Position numbers and translations under genes: made by a program. A DNA stretch of 64,000 nt, taken from an uncultured Eggerthellaceae bacterium. Lineage in GTDB: Bacteria; Actinomycetota; Coriobacteriia; Coriobacteriales; Eggerthellaceae. Shown piece after piece: positions 1 through 8,282 of the stretch (positions are counted from its first letter, which is position 1; each line of letters starts with the position of its first letter). Under the pieces are notes generated by a model. It was not told where the DNA came from and did no database searches. It worked only from the letters and a program-made list of their open reading frames with translations. The stretch lies in the NCBI GenBank assembly GCA_934670115.1, contig CAKUOV010000006.1, positions 1 through 64,000 on the forward strand, written 5' to 3'.

Positions 1-1753
1 GGTGGGGATCCTGCTCGGTTCCGCTTCCCGCGAACGATGGAGAAACACTGGAGACGGGATGCTTCACGCTCAGGCCGTTATAGGTGATTGTTACTTCGGT
101 TTCGTTTGTCAGGCCGTCGCTTGGCTCAACAGTGTAATACTTGGCATCTTTAACAGTGCGCGTTGATCCATCGGCATAACCTGCCAAAAGCTGCAGCCCC
201 GTTGTGTTGAACGGCTGGCCTTCAAGGTAATACTGCATGCTTGCAGGTTGAGCGATTTCCAGTGTCTGCGGCACACGGTCGTTGCTTACGTATTCCATGC
301 AGCGCTCGAGCTTTTGCACAAGCTCTGCGGGGATTTGCTGTTTCTTCTCTTCACTCAAGTTCGAGTAGTTTCGGTACACCTTCGTAACGTCATCGGTGTC
401 GTCGGGCCATACCAGCTCATCCGGATTAAGAGCTTCGATTTGGTTTTTGACGGCATCAACGCTCAGCTCGCCCATAATCTCGAACGTTATCGTGTACGTG
501 GTTTCTTCGCTGGTGTTTTTGTTCAGAAGATGGATGCTCATCTTCGTTTTGTTGTTGACTAAGTCGAGCTTTGTCTTCGACCAGGCCAAGGCCATTGCCA
601 TATACGTCGCTTTCTGTGCGATGAACGGCTCGTCGTCAACGTATACCGTTGAATGGCAGCCTTTGGGATTGTATGCAAAGCCCTCTTTGAAGATCTTCAC
701 GGCGCTTTCGCCTGCGGGCTTTACGCTTTCTGTGCCAGAGCTCACGTACACGGCATAATTGCGGCACGTGTCCGACAGCCCCGTTTCGCCTGTGCGATTT
801 CCCTGGTCATCAAGCTGGAAAAGCGTTCCCTCGGGCTGATCGTAGTACAGCGCCTCGGAGTTAAACGCCGGAGTGCCCACGAAGTTCAGGACCGTCATCT
901 TCGGTGCGGTAGCACTTGGCTGCGCGCCGCCGCTCTCTCCAACTTTCACGGTGAACGTGTAAGCCACAGCGTCGGCGGCGTCGTTTGCGGCGTTCAGGTC
1001 CTCGTAGCCGCTCTTCACGGTGATGGTGGCGCCGTCTGCCACGGGCACGTCCGCCGCGCGCTTGTACGGGGTGTCGCCCACAAACGTGCGCACCTGATAG
1101 TTCTTGTTGGCGGCAGTGGGCGTCACCTTCACCGATGCGGTGCCCTGTGGCACGGTCAGGGTGTAGCTGTAGGTATCCTTGGCGAAGCTCTTGTCGAGCT
1201 TGCCGGCGGAGAAGGTGATGCCCGCAAGCGCGCGGTCCGTGTTGTTCGGGTTGCCCAGGTCGTACATGGTGCAGGTGTACATCACGCGGATCTCGTCGCC
1301 GGCGGCAAGCCTGCCGTTTGCCACCGAGTAGGAGGAAAAGCCCTCGTTGGTGAACCAGTCGTTCAAGGTGCCCATCCAGCCGGAGTAGCCCTTGCCCTCG
1401 GGGTCGTGGTCGTCTCCGTCGTGCTCGGCCAGGCCCTCGATCTCGCTGATGTAGCCGTTGTCGGCGCCCACCTGCGTCTTGCCCGCGCCCTCGATGGCGG
1501 CCTTGACGCAGCTCATCATGGTGGAGTCCGCGGAAAGCGCCACATTTGCATCCACGAGCGTGCCCGTCCACGCCGCGTCGGGCGCGGGGCAGGTGGTGTT
1601 CTCCACGATTACGTGGACGCTACCCAGGTCTGCCGCGGGCTCATCGGCCAGGGCTTTCGCCGGCATAATTGGCAGCAGGCCTGCCACCAGTACCAGCGAT
1701 AAAAGGATGTTTAGGACACCCCCTCTTGAGAATCTCCTCGATTTTTCTGACAT
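1..1753 (-). CDS. Secreted surface protein with DUF4430 (transcobalamin-like) domain, partial
   Basis: The reading frame runs without a stop from an ATG at 1753 to the left edge, so the C-terminus lies outside the window (584 codons seen). The start has AAAGGGG about ten bases upstream. Residues 1-37 form a signal peptide with Lys/Arg, a hydrophobic core and a probable cut after AKALA. Residues about 45-160 match DUF4430, the fold of the transcobalamin C-terminal domain, including a GYSGWMGTLNDWF stretch. A cadherin-like beta-sandwich repeat follows (LAGITFSAGKLDKSF onward), and near residues 480-560 there is a bacterial Ig-like domain with GYADGSTRTV. The cobalamin riboswitch candidate and terminator just upstream suggest expression under low B12. 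I infer a cell-surface cobalamin-binding or scavenging protein; a general adhesin is the alternative. Any cell-wall anchor would lie beyond the edge. Confidence 0.8.
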   Translation of the reverse strand, partial: MSEKSRRFSRGGVLNILLSLVLVAGLLPIMPAKALADEPAADLGSVHVIVENTTCPAPDAAWTGTLVDANVALSADSTMMSCVKAAIEGAGKTQVGADNGYISEIEGLAEHDGDDHDPEGKGYSGWMGTLNDWFTNEGFSSYSVANGRLAAGDEIRVMYTCTMYDLGNPNNTDRALAGITFSAGKLDKSFAKDTYSYTLTVPQGTASVKVTPTAANKNYQVRTFVGDTPYKRAADVPVADGATITVKSGYEDLNAANDAADAVAYTFTVKVGESGGAQPSATAPKMTVLNFVGTPAFNSEALYYDQPEGTLFQLDDQGNRTGETGLSDTCRNYAVYVSSGTESVKPAGESAVKIFKEGFAYNPKGCHSTVYVDDEPFIAQKATYMAMALAWSKTKLDLVNNKTKMSIHLLNKNTSEETTYTITFEIMGELSVDAVKNQIEALNPDELVWPDDTDDVTKVYRNYSNLSEEKKQQIPAELVQKLERCMEYVSNDRVPQTLEIAQPASMQYYLEGQPFNTTGLQLLAGYADGSTRTVKDAKYYTVEPSDGLTNETEVTITYNGLSVKHPVSSVSPSFAGSGTEQDPH

Positions 1754-1841
1754 TTCTGCATTCCCCTTTCTTTTATCGGATTTCCCGCGATCGGGCTCCT
1801 TTTCCGTGAGCGGCCCGGGCGTCTTTTGCCTGCTGGCGAGG

Positions 1842-1880
1842 TCGAAGAAAAGAGCCCCGGGCCTTGCGGCCCAGGGCTCC
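1842..1880 (-). terminator. Intrinsic terminator at the end of the riboswitch leader
   Basis: A 12-bp stem with one mismatch pairs 1852-1863 with 1868-1879 around a four-base loop that reads GCAA on the minus strand. It is followed on the minus strand by TTTTCTT. It sits 90 bases before the start of the DUF4430 gene, so it is most likely the expression platform of the riboswitch. Confidence 0.8.
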
Positions 1881-1884
1881 TGAT

Positions 1885-2132
1885 AACCTAGTCGTCTGCC
1901 AGCCTGCGTTGCTCGTGGCTTGAAAGCTGGCGTACGAGGTTACCGGTTTAGGCAGCCCTCCTCGTTCTCGTCGCTCGAAGACCCGGCTTATCCGCGCTTC
2001 CCGTGGAAGGCGGCATCACGGTGACCTACTCGCCAGGGATTCGCACCCTGTTCATTCGACCCCATCGGGGGCAAAAGCAACGCTCGCGTGCTGTTCACGC
2101 TTACGAACTAAGTATGCGCCCTGATTCGGGGG
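1885..2132 (-). promoter_or_regulatory. Probable cobalamin riboswitch
   Basis: Read on the minus strand, this leader holds a G/C hairpin at 2061-2072, then GAACAGGGTGCGAATCCCTG (2034-2053), then GCGAG, TAGG and TCACCGTGA. This order resembles the B12-box core of cobalamin aptamers: a hairpin with a GGTGxxAATCC loop followed by a GCGG-xCC-xCCACTGTGA-like strand. The usual GGGAA before the hairpin is altered to TGAA, so it may be a variant. It ends directly at a strong intrinsic terminator, as expected for a switch that stops transcription when ligand is bound. The downstream gene encodes a transcobalamin-like domain, which supports the call. No covariance search was possible. Confidence 0.6.
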
Positions 2133-2242
2133 GGGGTCAAGCTTTTCGCCGCTTTTGCTTTGCGAGGCTGCTCTTTTGGTCAGGAGTGCATGCGCTTCAA
2201 GGCATCCCCGTCCGGCTTTAACGGTTTGGATCCCAAGCTGTT

Positions 2243-2275
2243 TTGTTGACAAATTACCCCACCTTTTGTCAACAA
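2243..2275. repeat. 33-bp palindromic intergenic repeat, copy A
   Basis: TTGTTGACAAA and TTTGTCAACAA form a perfect 11-bp inverted repeat around the spacer TTACCCCACCT. An identical 33-bp copy lies at 48366-48398. Copy A lies just downstream of murT and upstream of the riboswitch leader, so it could end murT transcription or serve as a protein-binding site. Confidence 0.8.
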
Positions 2276-2311
2276 TTTGCGCGCTGCGGGATGTGCGGCT
2301 CGCCCTGCTTG

Positions 2312-3679
2312 CTATTCGTTCCAGTAATCGATGGGCTTGTAACGTTTTACCAGCTCAAGACGTAAATCTTCGACGGTCGAGCAGTTTGCGATAACCGTGG
2401 CAGTCTCATCCATAGCGGCAATCTTTTCCACCAGCGCGGCGTAATCGGTCTCAACGGAAAGCGCATTCTCGGCGAATCCTGCGGCAAGCAGACTCTCGCG
2501 CAGGTCCTGGTGGCAAGGCCCGCCGATGATGGCGTGTGTCTCAGGGCGCAGCAGCTTTTCCCAGTGAACGCCGCGCACCCAATCGGTGTAGATGCCGTCC
2601 ATAACCTGGTTGCCCAAAAGGCATACCAGGTTCGTGGGCACCTCTTCTTCCGATGCCAGCATGTTCAGCAGCTGGTTCGCGCCGGCCGTGTTCTTCATAA
2701 GCAGCAAGCGCGTTTGCGTGCCGTTCACGTCGAAGATCTCGAAGCGATGTGCGGCGTGTTTGAAATGCCCAAGCGCTTCGCAAATCTGCTCTTCGGGCAA
2801 CCCCAGCGTGGTCAGCGCAGCAAATGCCGCAACCGCATTGTAAATGTCGTAGCCGGCGCGCACGTTCACCGGCACCGCGATTTCACGGTTGTGCGCGCGC
2901 AGGGTAAGCGTGCAGCTCTTCTCTTGCTTGTCGCTTACGGCAACGCAAGCGATGTCGGCCGCGTGATGGGTGTATCCGCAGCTCGGGCACGTGAAAGCGC
3001 CTAAGTGCGCAAAGCTGCGGCGGATGAATTCCAGGGGTGCGCCACATTTGATGCAGTCAACGCGCTCATCGAAATCGGCAATGCCTTCGTCGTAAGGCGC
3101 GCATTCCATGCCAAACCACACCACCTTGTTCGGAACAGCATTGGCAATGGAGGCCGTGACCTGGCAGTCGGCGTTGAGCACGAGTGTGGTGTTGGGGCTT
3201 TTCTTAATAGCTTCGATGATGTAATCGCGCGCAGTTGTCCAGGTGGGGTAGCGGTCTACCTGGTCGCGGTAGAGGTTCGTGACCACAAGCACTTGGGGCA
3301 GCGTTGCCGGCAACAGCAGCTTTGTGGCGCCTTCATCGCTTTCGATTACGGCCCAGTCGCTTTTGCGCGTGCCGGAAATTGTGCTGTCAAGGCACAGCGT
3401 GGTGGCAATGCCTTGTTCCAGGTTCGTGCTGGAAGGGTCGTAGGCGGCGCTGCCGAATGTGTTGATGATGGCCTGCTGTACCATGTGAGTAGTGGTAGTC
3501 TTTCCGTTCGTGCCCGTAATCATAACGGCATGGTGACCTTCGCTCAAGCGGCGCACAATGTTGCGATCGAACAGCATTGCCAGGCGTCCAGGCAGGGCGC
3601 GTCCCGTGCGTCCGAGTGCGCGCATCGCTTTATAGCTGGCGTGGCACACGCCGATGGCGGCTGAGGTTTTAAGGCTCAT
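2312..3679 (-). CDS. murT: MurT-type lipid II isoglutaminyl synthase subunit
   Basis: This 455-residue protein belongs to the MurT group of Mur ligases, which with a glutamine amidotransferase partner amidate the D-Glu of the peptidoglycan stem. A Mur ligase P-loop GTNGKTTTT is at residues 56-64. A four-Cys zinc ribbon (CIKCGAP and FTCPSCGY) sits in the middle, as in known MurT, and the C-terminal third matches DUF1727. Length fits the family. The ATG at 3679 lies one base after the stop of the upstream glutamine amidotransferase gene, so the two are co-transcribed. The usual partner, GatD, is not seen; the neighbour is a C26/PuuD-like amidotransferase that may take that role. Confidence 0.88.
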   Translation of the reverse strand: MSLKTSAAIGVCHASYKAMRALGRTGRALPGRLAMLFDRNIVRRLSEGHHAVMITGTNGKTTTTHMVQQAIINTFGSAAYDPSSTNLEQGIATTLCLDSTISGTRKSDWAVIESDEGATKLLLPATLPQVLVVTNLYRDQVDRYPTWTTARDYIIEAIKKSPNTTLVLNADCQVTASIANAVPNKVVWFGMECAPYDEGIADFDERVDCIKCGAPLEFIRRSFAHLGAFTCPSCGYTHHAADIACVAVSDKQEKSCTLTLRAHNREIAVPVNVRAGYDIYNAVAAFAALTTLGLPEEQICEALGHFKHAAHRFEIFDVNGTQTRLLLMKNTAGANQLLNMLASEEEVPTNLVCLLGNQVMDGIYTDWVRGVHWEKLLRPETHAIIGGPCHQDLRESLLAAGFAENALSVETDYAALVEKIAAMDETATVIANCSTVEDLRLELVKRYKPIDYWNE

Positions 3680-3680
3680 G

Positions 3681-4694
3681 TTAGTCCCTTCCTTCGCGAA
3701 TGATTACGGGGGCGCCATTTTCAACATGGCAGGTCAGGCCGGCGGCATTGCGCTGGTCGTAACGGGTGGCTGCGGCGTCGATGAACGCCTTGAACAGCAG
3801 ACCCATGCGCGTGCGGAAAAATTCGGGATGCCACTGCGTGCCCATGAAGAACAGGCGGTCGGGCATTTCGATTGCTTCCACCAGGCCATCGGTTGCGTAG
3901 GCGGCGGCGCGAAGGCACGGTGCCACGGTCTTGATGCCCTGATGGTGCATGGAGTTCACGGCCAAGTGATCGGCTTTCAGAATGTTGCCCAGAATGGTTG
4001 AGCGATCGATGTTCACAAAGTGGCTGGGGCATTCGTAGTGGTCTTGCTGCCAGTGCTTCAGGCGCGTGGATTCCGAGCTTTGCATGATGCCGTACTCTTC
4101 GGTGGTGCGTGCCATGTCGCGACGGTCCTGCGCGCACGAAGGGTGTTCTTTGCCCTCGTAGATGCAGCCGGGGCACAGGGCACGGCGAATGTCGCTGTCG
4201 GTTAGGCGCATGCTGGTGGGCGCGTCGCCCGATTCGTCGGGCACGTAGATGCCCTCAAGCGCCCAGCGATTGCCGCCAATGGACTGGTATTCGTCGGATA
4301 AATCCTGGTAGAGCGTGCCGCCGAAGTGTACGTTGATCATTTGCATGCCGCGGCACACGCCCAAAACGGGAATGTCGAAATCGTACGCATAGTTCAGAAT
4401 GCGGTCTTCCATGCGGTCGCGGTTCGGTGTGAGCGGCGAGAGCTTGTCGCTGTGACGCGCTTCGCCGTAGCACTCGGGGCTAATGTCGTGTCCGCCGGTG
4501 AACAGGAAACCGTCCATCTGGGGCAGAAGGTATTCGTAGATGCGCACGTCGTCGGTAATGGGTAGCGCTAGCGGCATGCCGCCCCATTCTTCGATGGCCT
4601 GGCAGTAGTTCGTTTTCAAGCGCAGGATTTCTTCTTCGGGGACAAACGAAGGCACAATGCCAATCAGGGGCACATGCTGTTTTGGTGCGGACAT
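3681..4694 (-). CDS. Class I glutamine amidotransferase-like protein (peptidase C26 / PuuD-like)
   Basis: This 337-residue protein is a class I glutamine amidotransferase fold of the gamma-glutamyl hydrolase (C26) type. The nucleophile elbow GVCRGMQ places the catalytic Cys at 114, and TQWHPEF gives His289 and Glu291. An insert near residues 150-230 contains extra Cys and His residues (CPGC, HPSC) that could bind a metal. The start at 4694 has AAGGAGAG upstream. It is immediately upstream of murT in one operon. Family members hydrolyse gamma-glutamyl bonds; the context suggests it may instead supply ammonia to MurT or process peptidoglycan peptides. Which of these is true cannot be read from sequence. 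Confidence 0.8.
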   Translation of the reverse strand: MSAPKQHVPLIGIVPSFVPEEEILRLKTNYCQAIEEWGGMPLALPITDDVRIYEYLLPQMDGFLFTGGHDISPECYGEARHSDKLSPLTPNRDRMEDRILNYAYDFDIPVLGVCRGMQMINVHFGGTLYQDLSDEYQSIGGNRWALEGIYVPDESGDAPTSMRLTDSDIRRALCPGCIYEGKEHPSCAQDRRDMARTTEEYGIMQSSESTRLKHWQQDHYECPSHFVNIDRSTILGNILKADHLAVNSMHHQGIKTVAPCLRAAAYATDGLVEAIEMPDRLFFMGTQWHPEFFRTRMGLLFKAFIDAAATRYDQRNAAGLTCHVENGAPVIIREGRD

Positions 4695-4903
4695 CTAGAC
4701 TCTCTCCTTGGGCGCGCTTTGTTCAGCGCGCGTTTTGCGGTGCGTTGTTTCAAAACTGTCATTTTATAGCAAACGGCGCGAGTGGGCGGGGATGACACAA
4801 AAATAAGAGCAAACACGATTGTCTGGAAATAGCTGGAAACAGTTGTGCTTGCTCTTTTGCTTAAAGGTTGACCGATGGGTTATGGGCGGCAACGATTCAG
4901 CGC

Positions 4904-6016
4904 TTATTCGTCTGCCTTCATCTGCGCGACATAGCTTCTGAATCCTGGTAGGCAGAATTCAATCACACCCTTGGACTTCTCTTGGATTACGCCCTCTTGA
5001 AGGAGCCTTTTCTTGTACCGCGAAACATGCGCGCTGGTTTTTCCTAGTCTGGATGCCAAGGTTGATTGCAGCGTTACCGAATCGTCTTCGAGAAGCGCAT
5101 AAAGAAACGCTTTATCGGCGGGCGTTAGCTCAAACCATGTTGCTTCGTATACGCGCTCTTCGAGTTCTGTTTGGGCAATAGAGATGGCATTTTCTATGTC
5201 TCGGACATTGATTGTTGTTCGGTCGGTCGAAATCCTCCATGCCCGATAGCCTACGAGTTGAAGCATGTAGGGGAAACCGTTGATTGCCTCAACTGCTTTA
5301 TCAAGGGCTTCCGATTCGAAGGTTTTGCCGCCTTTTTCCATTGTCACGACAAGTGCTTCTCTAACATCATAATCACTGATCGGTCCTAGATTGTATCGGG
5401 CAGCTCGTCTAAGAAACGAGGTAGTTTTGCCCGATAGAAGAGCAGAAAGGCCATAGGGAAGGCCAGCCATGAGCAAGGCGACTTTGCGGTCTTCGTCTAT
5501 GAAGTGCTGAAACGCCGAAACAAGGGTTGTCATTTCGGGAATAGAGGAATTGACTTCATCAACGGTAATTAAAAGCCCTGTATCGGTATCTGCGAGTGCA
5601 TCGAGGATGTTTTCCATTTTTGTGCGCCAGCTCTGCGGTTCTTCGTGGGCGTTGTCCCACTCCAAAGAGCCGATTTTTGCTATCGAAACGCTTTTCAGTT
5701 TCTTTTTTGGTGTGGAATCAATTAAATGTTCGGCTGAGCGAATTGCGTGCAGAGATATTTCTTCGAGCATGCCCTTCGCGCAGGAGACCTGCGCGGTAAC
5801 CCATCCCTTGCTTTCTGCTTCGCGGGCGAAATAGGATAAGAGCGCGGTTTTTCCTGTGCCGCGTGCGCCAACGAGAAGGGAGATAACGGAAGGGGACGAG
5901 GGTCCTTCATCGAATAGCTCCTCCATGTCGGCGATGATGTTGTCGCGTCCTGCCATGAAGACGGGAACTTTGCCAACAACAGGCGTGAAGGGATTTTTCA
6001 GTTTTTCATCCATCAT
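4904..6016 (-). CDS. AAA+ ATPase with C-terminal winged helix
   Basis: This 370-residue protein has a Walker A motif GARGTGKT at residues 50-57, a Walker B-like LLITVDEVN near residue 150, and an ORC/Cdc6-like AAA_16 layout. The last 80 residues look like a winged helix (LASRLGKTSAHVSRYKKRLL), so DNA binding is likely. Two Met codons stand side by side at the start; AGGAGG lies six bases before the first, which I chose. Its own upstream region carries phased direct repeats, so autoregulation is plausible. Similar stand-alone ATPases are common in actinobacteria and have no settled function. It is not in a clear operon. Confidence 0.8.
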   Translation of the reverse strand: MMDEKLKNPFTPVVGKVPVFMAGRDNIIADMEELFDEGPSSPSVISLLVGARGTGKTALLSYFAREAESKGWVTAQVSCAKGMLEEISLHAIRSAEHLIDSTPKKKLKSVSIAKIGSLEWDNAHEEPQSWRTKMENILDALADTDTGLLITVDEVNSSIPEMTTLVSAFQHFIDEDRKVALLMAGLPYGLSALLSGKTTSFLRRAARYNLGPISDYDVREALVVTMEKGGKTFESEALDKAVEAINGFPYMLQLVGYRAWRISTDRTTINVRDIENAISIAQTELEERVYEATWFELTPADKAFLYALLEDDSVTLQSTLASRLGKTSAHVSRYKKRLLQEGVIQEKSKGVIEFCLPGFRSYVAQMKADE

Positions 6017-6082
6017 GGCATTCCTCCTGGTTAAAGTGCTGTCTACTCTAAAACCTCATTTGTTTGACAGTATACACCCCAT

Positions 6083-6190
6083 GGACAACTTTTGCGGCAT
6101 TTGGGCAACATTGTAAGTATGCGGATAACTTTGTTAGCATTTGGGCAATAGAGGGTAATAGTTGTTAATATAGGGTAATAGCTGTTAGCT
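6083..6190. repeat. Phased direct repeats upstream of the AAA+ gene
   Basis: Two copies of a unit beginning GGA(C/T)AACTTT and ending GCATTTGGGCAA start at 6083 and 6123, 40 bases apart. Two copies of AGGGTAATAG(T/C)TGTTA follow, starting near 6152 and 6172, 20 bases apart. Spacings of 40 and 20 bases place the units on roughly the same face of the helix. They lie 70-170 bases before the AAA+ gene. The rest of the gap up to 6526 shows no gene that I can support. Confidence 0.7.
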
Positions 6191-6526
6191 TTTGATGAGG
6201 ATGGGTAAAATCGCTCTTTGCTAGTTGCGTCCTTTGAGCCGCCTGGGGTTGTATCGAGGCTCTGTTGCTGTCGGCTCTCTCGCGGGCGGTTTTTGTTTCG
6301 GGCCGTCCGTGCCTTTGTGCTGCGAAATCAATGAAAGTGCTGCACGAATGATCGGCGCGCAGAAATGATTCTGCGACGGTGGCTTACAATATTGCTGTTC
6401 TGTGTTGCGCGCGCGACACGGTTGGTGCATGGCGAAGGTGGCGAAAGTGACAGCACGGCGGCGGAAGCGCCTTGGCGTCTTCCGAATGAATCTGATGTTT
6501 AGGCAATGGCAAGCGAAGGGGCCTGC

Positions 6527-8167
6527 GTGAATCTTCAATCGTATGTCGAAACAGAATTTGCAACGTTCGGTGAAAAGCCGTTCAATGAGCTTGATGCGGC
6601 GTTGTTTACGCAGCTTGCGATGGTGCGCGTGGAGTTGGCGGCGTTTGTGCAGGGTGGCTATGAGCTGCGCGAAGACGGCGTTTTGGTGGATGTATCGGGT
6701 AGCGACGATCTGGCGTTTTCGTTGCGCGATTTGCTATGCGCGGAGTGTTTTGACCAGATGTTTACGGGTCTTGTTGCCGACCAGGTACGTGCGTGTTTTC
6801 TGACGGCGGCAATGAATCCGCGTTATCGTGCGGTGAGGGTCATTCGCTATCAGAGCGTGTTCGATGCGGACCGCGCTGCGCAGTTCGGTGCCACCACGTT
6901 TGCGTGCGACGAGTTCGTGTTTGTGGCGTTTCGGGGGACCGATGCGTCTCTTGTCGGGTGGCGCGAGGACTTCAATTTGGCGCTCGAAAGCCCTGTTCCA
7001 TCGCAGGCGCTCGGGCTGGCTTTTGCAACGGAGCAGCTTGAGCGGGAAGAAAAGCGGGCTTGCCAGGCCGCGCAAGCGGTTGCGACCACGGCGGTCCCAG
7101 TGACGGCACGCGAAGGGAAGCGACGGGTCCCCTGGAAGGGACTAGTCGCGCGTCTGGCCGCACGACGCGCTGCTGTGGATGCTTCCTCGGCGGGAATGAC
7201 GCCGGCGGGTGATGCTTTCAGCGCTGCTCCTGGCGGCACTTCTAGCAATATTTCCGATGCACCGCGCTGCGTTTGCCCGCGCCGCCCCTTCTACCTGGGC
7301 GGACACTCCAAGGGTGGAAATATTGCGGAGTACGTGATGCTTTCCGTCTCCGATGAGGTGCGCTCGCGCATTACGGCGGCGTACAGTTTCGATGGCCCTG
7401 GCTTTATGGAGAGCGCTTTCGATGAGGCAAGGTTTGCGGCGGCGTCGTTGAAGCTCCACAAGTTGATGCCGCAAGATTCCATCATTGGCACGATTCTTTA
7501 TTCCGAGGCGCCTTTTGAGGTCGTGCAAAGCTCTGAGCTGGGTTTTCGGCAGCACGATTTGTTCAGTTGGGAAGTTGCTGATGATGCGTTCGTGCGTCGC
7601 GAGGGGCTTACAGCGGCCTCGCAGGTGTTCGGCGCTGCCACGAACCAGTGGCTTCGTTCGTATTCCGAGCAGGAGAAGCGCGCGTTTGTGACGGCGTTGT
7701 TCGATTCCGCAGAGGCATCGGGGGCGTTGGACATGAACATGCTGTTTGGCGGCGGCGTGCAATCGGTGCAGTACTTGCGCGCTGCGGCGGCGCGTGCGGG
7801 GGAGCATGCGGATATTCTACGGCGCTTTGCCTCAGACTTGGCGGATGCGTTGGGGTCGAGCGCGGCAAACCATGCCGGCGATGCTTTGCGCGCGGCGCGC
7901 GAGCAGATGGTCGGGCAAATGGAGGATGCTTGGCAGGCAATTCGCGGTGCCTTTCCTGGCCAGGGCAATGCCGATGCCGGCGGGGAAGCGCCTGCTGGCG
8001 GGGAAGTGGGTGCTGGGGAAGCACCCGCTGTCGGCGAAGGCGAAACTGCTGGCGATGACGACGCCCGTGCTGGTGCCACCGGAGCTGCAAGTGACGATGC
8101 GGTTGACTTCGACGTCGGCGTGGGTATTGCTGGCGTCGATGGTGATCCTGCTACCTTTAAAGATTAG
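6527..8167 (+). CDS. Mbeg1-like (DUF2974) alpha/beta hydrolase
   Basis: This protein of 546 residues has the lipase-like nucleophile elbow GGHSKGGN, with Ser as the likely nucleophile, inside a DUF2974/Mbeg1-like fold. The opening residues (NLQSYVETEF then KPFNELDAALF) match the usual family N-terminus. I chose the GTG at 6527 because GAAGGGG lies just upstream and the family starts a few residues before the conserved Tyr; an in-frame ATG at 6506 is the alternative. A low-complexity Ala/Ser/Arg-rich insert precedes the elbow, and the last 70 residues are a Gly/Ala/Glu/Asp-rich tail. The substrate is unknown; esterase or lipase activity is inferred. No signal peptide is seen. Confidence 0.8.
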   Translation: MNLQSYVETEFATFGEKPFNELDAALFTQLAMVRVELAAFVQGGYELREDGVLVDVSGSDDLAFSLRDLLCAECFDQMFTGLVADQVRACFLTAAMNPRYRAVRVIRYQSVFDADRAAQFGATTFACDEFVFVAFRGTDASLVGWREDFNLALESPVPSQALGLAFATEQLEREEKRACQAAQAVATTAVPVTAREGKRRVPWKGLVARLAARRAAVDASSAGMTPAGDAFSAAPGGTSSNISDAPRCVCPRRPFYLGGHSKGGNIAEYVMLSVSDEVRSRITAAYSFDGPGFMESAFDEARFAAASLKLHKLMPQDSIIGTILYSEAPFEVVQSSELGFRQHDLFSWEVADDAFVRREGLTAASQVFGAATNQWLRSYSEQEKRAFVTALFDSAEASGALDMNMLFGGGVQSVQYLRAAAARAGEHADILRRFASDLADALGSSAANHAGDALRAAREQMVGQMEDAWQAIRGAFPGQGNADAGGEAPAGGEVGAGEAPAVGEGETAGDDDARAGATGAASDDAVDFDVGVGIAGVDGDPATFKD

Positions 8168-8195
8168 CTGCGTGCTTCAACTACTTTGAAAACAA

Positions 8196-8234
8196 ACACC
8201 GCACAGCGCTTATGTTGCTTGCACCGTGCGGTGT
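8196..8234. terminator. Hairpin between convergent genes
   Basis: ACACCGCAC at 8196-8204 pairs with GTGCGGTGT at 8226-8234. On the minus strand the stem is followed by TTGTTTTC, so it probably ends the leftward MFS gene; it may also act on the rightward hydrolase gene. Confidence 0.6.
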
Positions 8235-8282
8235 GTTGGATTTTCTCTGTTTGGATTCGTTCAGCTTGAAAAACTTTATGTC

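Noticed and set aside
653..1702. A 349-codon plus-strand frame at the left edge
   Set aside because: It is antisense to the DUF4430 protein, whose frame has a signal peptide and domains.
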